Source: Actinomycetota bacterium
GTDB taxonomy: Bacteria; Actinomycetota; Acidimicrobiia; Acidimicrobiales; RAAP-2
Direction of reading: 5' to 3'
Length of the DNA stretch: 6,229 nt
Assembly: GCA_009701115.1 (NCBI GenBank)
Contig: WLKR01000069.1
Location: forward strand, 1-6,229
In this document: in pieces, positions 5,268 to 6,229 of the stretch
Layout: the number at the start of each line of letters is the position of its first letter
How positions within the stretch are numbered: position 1 is the stretch's first letter
Translations under genes and position numbers: made by a program
The notes under the pieces: model-generated
Databases searched by the model: none
What the model was told of the DNA's origin: nothing
Seen by the model: only the letters and a program-made list of their open reading frames with translations

Positions 5268-5758
5268 AGATTGGCCGCCGCGCGAAACGGAGCCAACGAA
5301 CTGTTGCGTTCGTTGGTCTCCGTGGACGCGAGCATGGTGACCACGGCCTCAATCGAAGATTGGGCGTAGTCGGCCAAACGAATCTGATTGAGTTCGCTGA
5401 GTTTGGCCCACATCACAAAATCGGTCGTTCCGCCGGCTTCGTGCTGGAGAGGAGCAACCTCCACGGTCGCGAGGTAGATGATTCGAACCGTGTGGACGTG
5501 ATCTCCGTTGACTCTGACGCGCTGATCGTCGAGTACGGAGTGGAGGAGGTGATTGGTAACACCCAAGCCGGTCTCTTCGATGAACTCTCGTTCCAGCGTC
5601 TGTTGTGGGGACTCACCCCAGTCGATTCCTCCACCCGGTAGCCACCAGATTTCGCCACCGTCATGAGGATTAGTGGCTCGGACCAAGAGCACGGCGCTGT
5701 CGTGAATGCAGACGCCGTAGACGCGAGGTGAAGGTCCCACTTCGACGCGGCGACTCAT
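5264..5758 (-). CDS. Nudix hydrolase
   Basis: This enzyme is predicted to hydrolyse a nucleoside diphosphate linked to another group, using a divalent metal; the substrate is unknown. The 164-residue protein has a complete Nudix box at residues 43-65: G43-x5-E49-x7-R57-E58-F-I-E61-E62-T-G64-L65, fitting Gx5Ex7REUxEExGU exactly. It is preceded by the usual W38-W-L-P-G-G. Length is that of a single-domain family member. The ATG at 5758 is chosen because it has a GAAAGG ribosome site 7 nt upstream and overlaps the TGA of the YHS gene as ATGA. An in-frame extension to 5824 would overlap that gene by 70 nt and adds no family sequence. It is likely co-transcribed with and coupled to the YHS gene. 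Its TAG overlaps the TAA of the acyl-CoA ligase on the opposite strand. Confidence 0.9.
   Translation of the reverse strand: MSRRVEVGPSPRVYGVCIHDSAVLLVRATNPHDGGEIWWLPGGGIDWGESPQQTLEREFIEETGLGVTNHLLHSVLDDQRVRVNGDHVHTVRIIYLATVEVAPLQHEAGGTTDFVMWAKLSELNQIRLADYAQSSIEAVVTMLASTETNERNSSLAPFRAAANL
5287..5323 (+). terminator. Strong 15-bp hairpin downstream of the ligase, inside the Nudix gene
   Basis: ACGGAG (5287-5292) plus CCAACGAAC (5293-5301) pairs with GTTCGTTGG (5308-5316) plus CTCCGT (5318-5323). The loop is 6 nt and the only flaw is one unpaired T at 5317. It starts 20 nt after the ligase stop codon, a good place for a terminator. No T-run follows, as is common for actinobacterial terminators. 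The same bases encode Nudix residues 146-158 on the other strand, so the hairpin also forms near the 3' end of that mRNA. Confidence 0.55.
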
Positions 5759-6229
5759 GGCTTGGCCTTTCGACTGAGCGAAACCTGCTGGGTGCCTGGA
5801 GCCGCATTCGGTCCCGCCAACCACTGCCCGCGGCAGCCCTCGCTGCAGAAATAGACCGGTCCAGTGGGGCTATCGGCTTGCGCGGGAGGTTGCTTGGAGT
5901 TCACCTTCATGCCACAGATGGGATCAGTAGCGTCGCCATCCGGGTCTTCCACCATGACGGGGGTCTGGCCGAGAAACTTCGCAGGCTCCTTCACAAATCG
6001 GTCCTGGCAGCGGGGTGCGCAGAAGTAGTAGCGGACGCCATCGACATCGGCCACCGCGGCCGGCGAATCTTTGGCTACCTGCATGCCGCAAACGGGGTCG
6101 ATAGCGACACCTTCGTCGCTGACACTTCGGCGACTCAGTGCAAAGGTGAGTAGCAGACTTACGACGGCCACAATATTGAGCCAGAGATTCCATCCGAGTG
6201 AAAACTCGTGGCCCATCATGACGTGGCTG
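5755..6229 (-). CDS. Membrane-anchored protein with two YHS metal-binding domains, probably 5'-truncated
   Basis: The protein has one hydrophobic helix (about residues 12-29 counted from ATG 6219) followed by two YHS domains. YHS domains are small Cys-based metal-binding modules found with copper and heavy-metal transporters. The first has D41-P-V-C44-G-M46 and Y65-F-C67-A-P-R-C71. The second has D99-P-I-C102-G-M104 and Y123-F-C125-S-E-G-C129. Both keep all expected Cys and Met ligands. Adjacent ATGs at 6219 and 6216 could start a 154-residue protein, but the frame stays open to the right edge and no ribosome site lies in the 10 nt upstream. The segment G9-W-N-L-W-L-N-I-V resembles, from memory, the last helix of COG0701-type permeases, so this may be the tail of a permease-YHS fusion. 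A role in metal binding or efflux is inferred. It is coupled to the Nudix gene by an ATGA overlap. Confidence 0.8.
   Translation of the reverse strand, partial: SHVMMGHEFSLGWNLWLNIVAVVSLLLTFALSRRSVSDEGVAIDPVCGMQVAKDSPAAVADVDGVRYYFCAPRCQDRFVKEPAKFLGQTPVMVEDPDGDATDPICGMKVNSKQPPAQADSPTGPVYFCSEGCRGQWLAGPNAAPGTQQVSLSRKAKP
5766..5771 (-). promoter_or_regulatory. Shine-Dalgarno of the Nudix gene
   Basis: GAAAGG on the minus strand ends 7 nt before ATG 5758. It lies within the last codons of the YHS gene and supports the short Nudix start. Confidence 0.5.

Noticed and set aside
5759..5824. 22-residue N-terminal extension of the Nudix protein
   Set aside because: It overlaps the YHS gene; the internal ATG has a ribosome site and a coupled ATGA start.
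1..6229. Search for a defence system, mobile element, tRNA, riboswitch or CRISPR array
   Set aside because: No spaced repeats, transposase or integrase motifs, tRNA-like cloverleaf or long untranslated leaders were found; all six genes after the transporter belong to common families.

Overview
The window looks like chromosomal DNA from a moderately high-GC Gram-positive, most likely an actinomycete-type bacterium (Actinomycetota; Acidimicrobiia or a relative is possible). This is an inference. It rests on start codons that sit 6 nt after TANNNT-like -10 boxes with no Shine-Dalgarno (leaderless mRNAs), the use of GTG starts, a tandem-GNAT protein of actinobacterial type, and an acyl-CoA dehydrogenase/AMP-ligase pair of the sort abundant in that phylum. 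No rRNA, tRNA, CRISPR array, insertion sequence or phage gene was seen. Coding density is very high: the longest gap between genes is 78 nt, so no stretch over 300 nt lacks a gene.

Layout, left to right. (1) Bases 1-917, minus strand: an MFS transporter whose C-terminus runs off the left edge. (2) A 42-nt divergent promoter region. (3) 960-1976, plus: a two-domain GNAT acetyltransferase, probably translated from a leaderless mRNA. (4) A 23-nt convergent junction with small hairpins. (5) 2268-3512 and 2000-2263, minus: an acyl-CoA dehydrogenase of the ACAD10/11-like type, followed 4 nt later by a small DUF167/YggU protein. (6) A 78-nt divergent region with a G/C run and a near-perfect palindrome over the -10 box of the next gene. 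(7) 3591-5267, plus: an AMP-forming acyl-CoA ligase. (8) 5264-6229, minus: a membrane-anchored protein with two YHS metal-binding domains, coupled through an ATGA overlap to a Nudix hydrolase. The Nudix stop codon overlaps the ligase stop codon tail-to-tail.

Functionally the centre is a fatty or organic acid activation and oxidation pair. The ligase would make an acyl-CoA thioester, and the divergently transcribed dehydrogenase would act on that or a related thioester. The palindrome between them is a good candidate for a shared operator. The flanking genes (MFS, GNAT, Nudix, YHS) have no obvious metabolic link to the pair. The YHS protein suggests metal handling, possibly as the tail of a permease that starts outside the window.

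I did not find a clearly new biological system. The most interesting signals are regulatory: the palindrome upstream of the ligase, a 15-bp hairpin downstream of the ligase embedded in the Nudix coding sequence, a 9-bp inverted repeat just inside the MFS gene, and repeated leaderless-type promoter spacing. The Asp in place of Glu at the expected catalytic-base position of the dehydrogenase is also notable.
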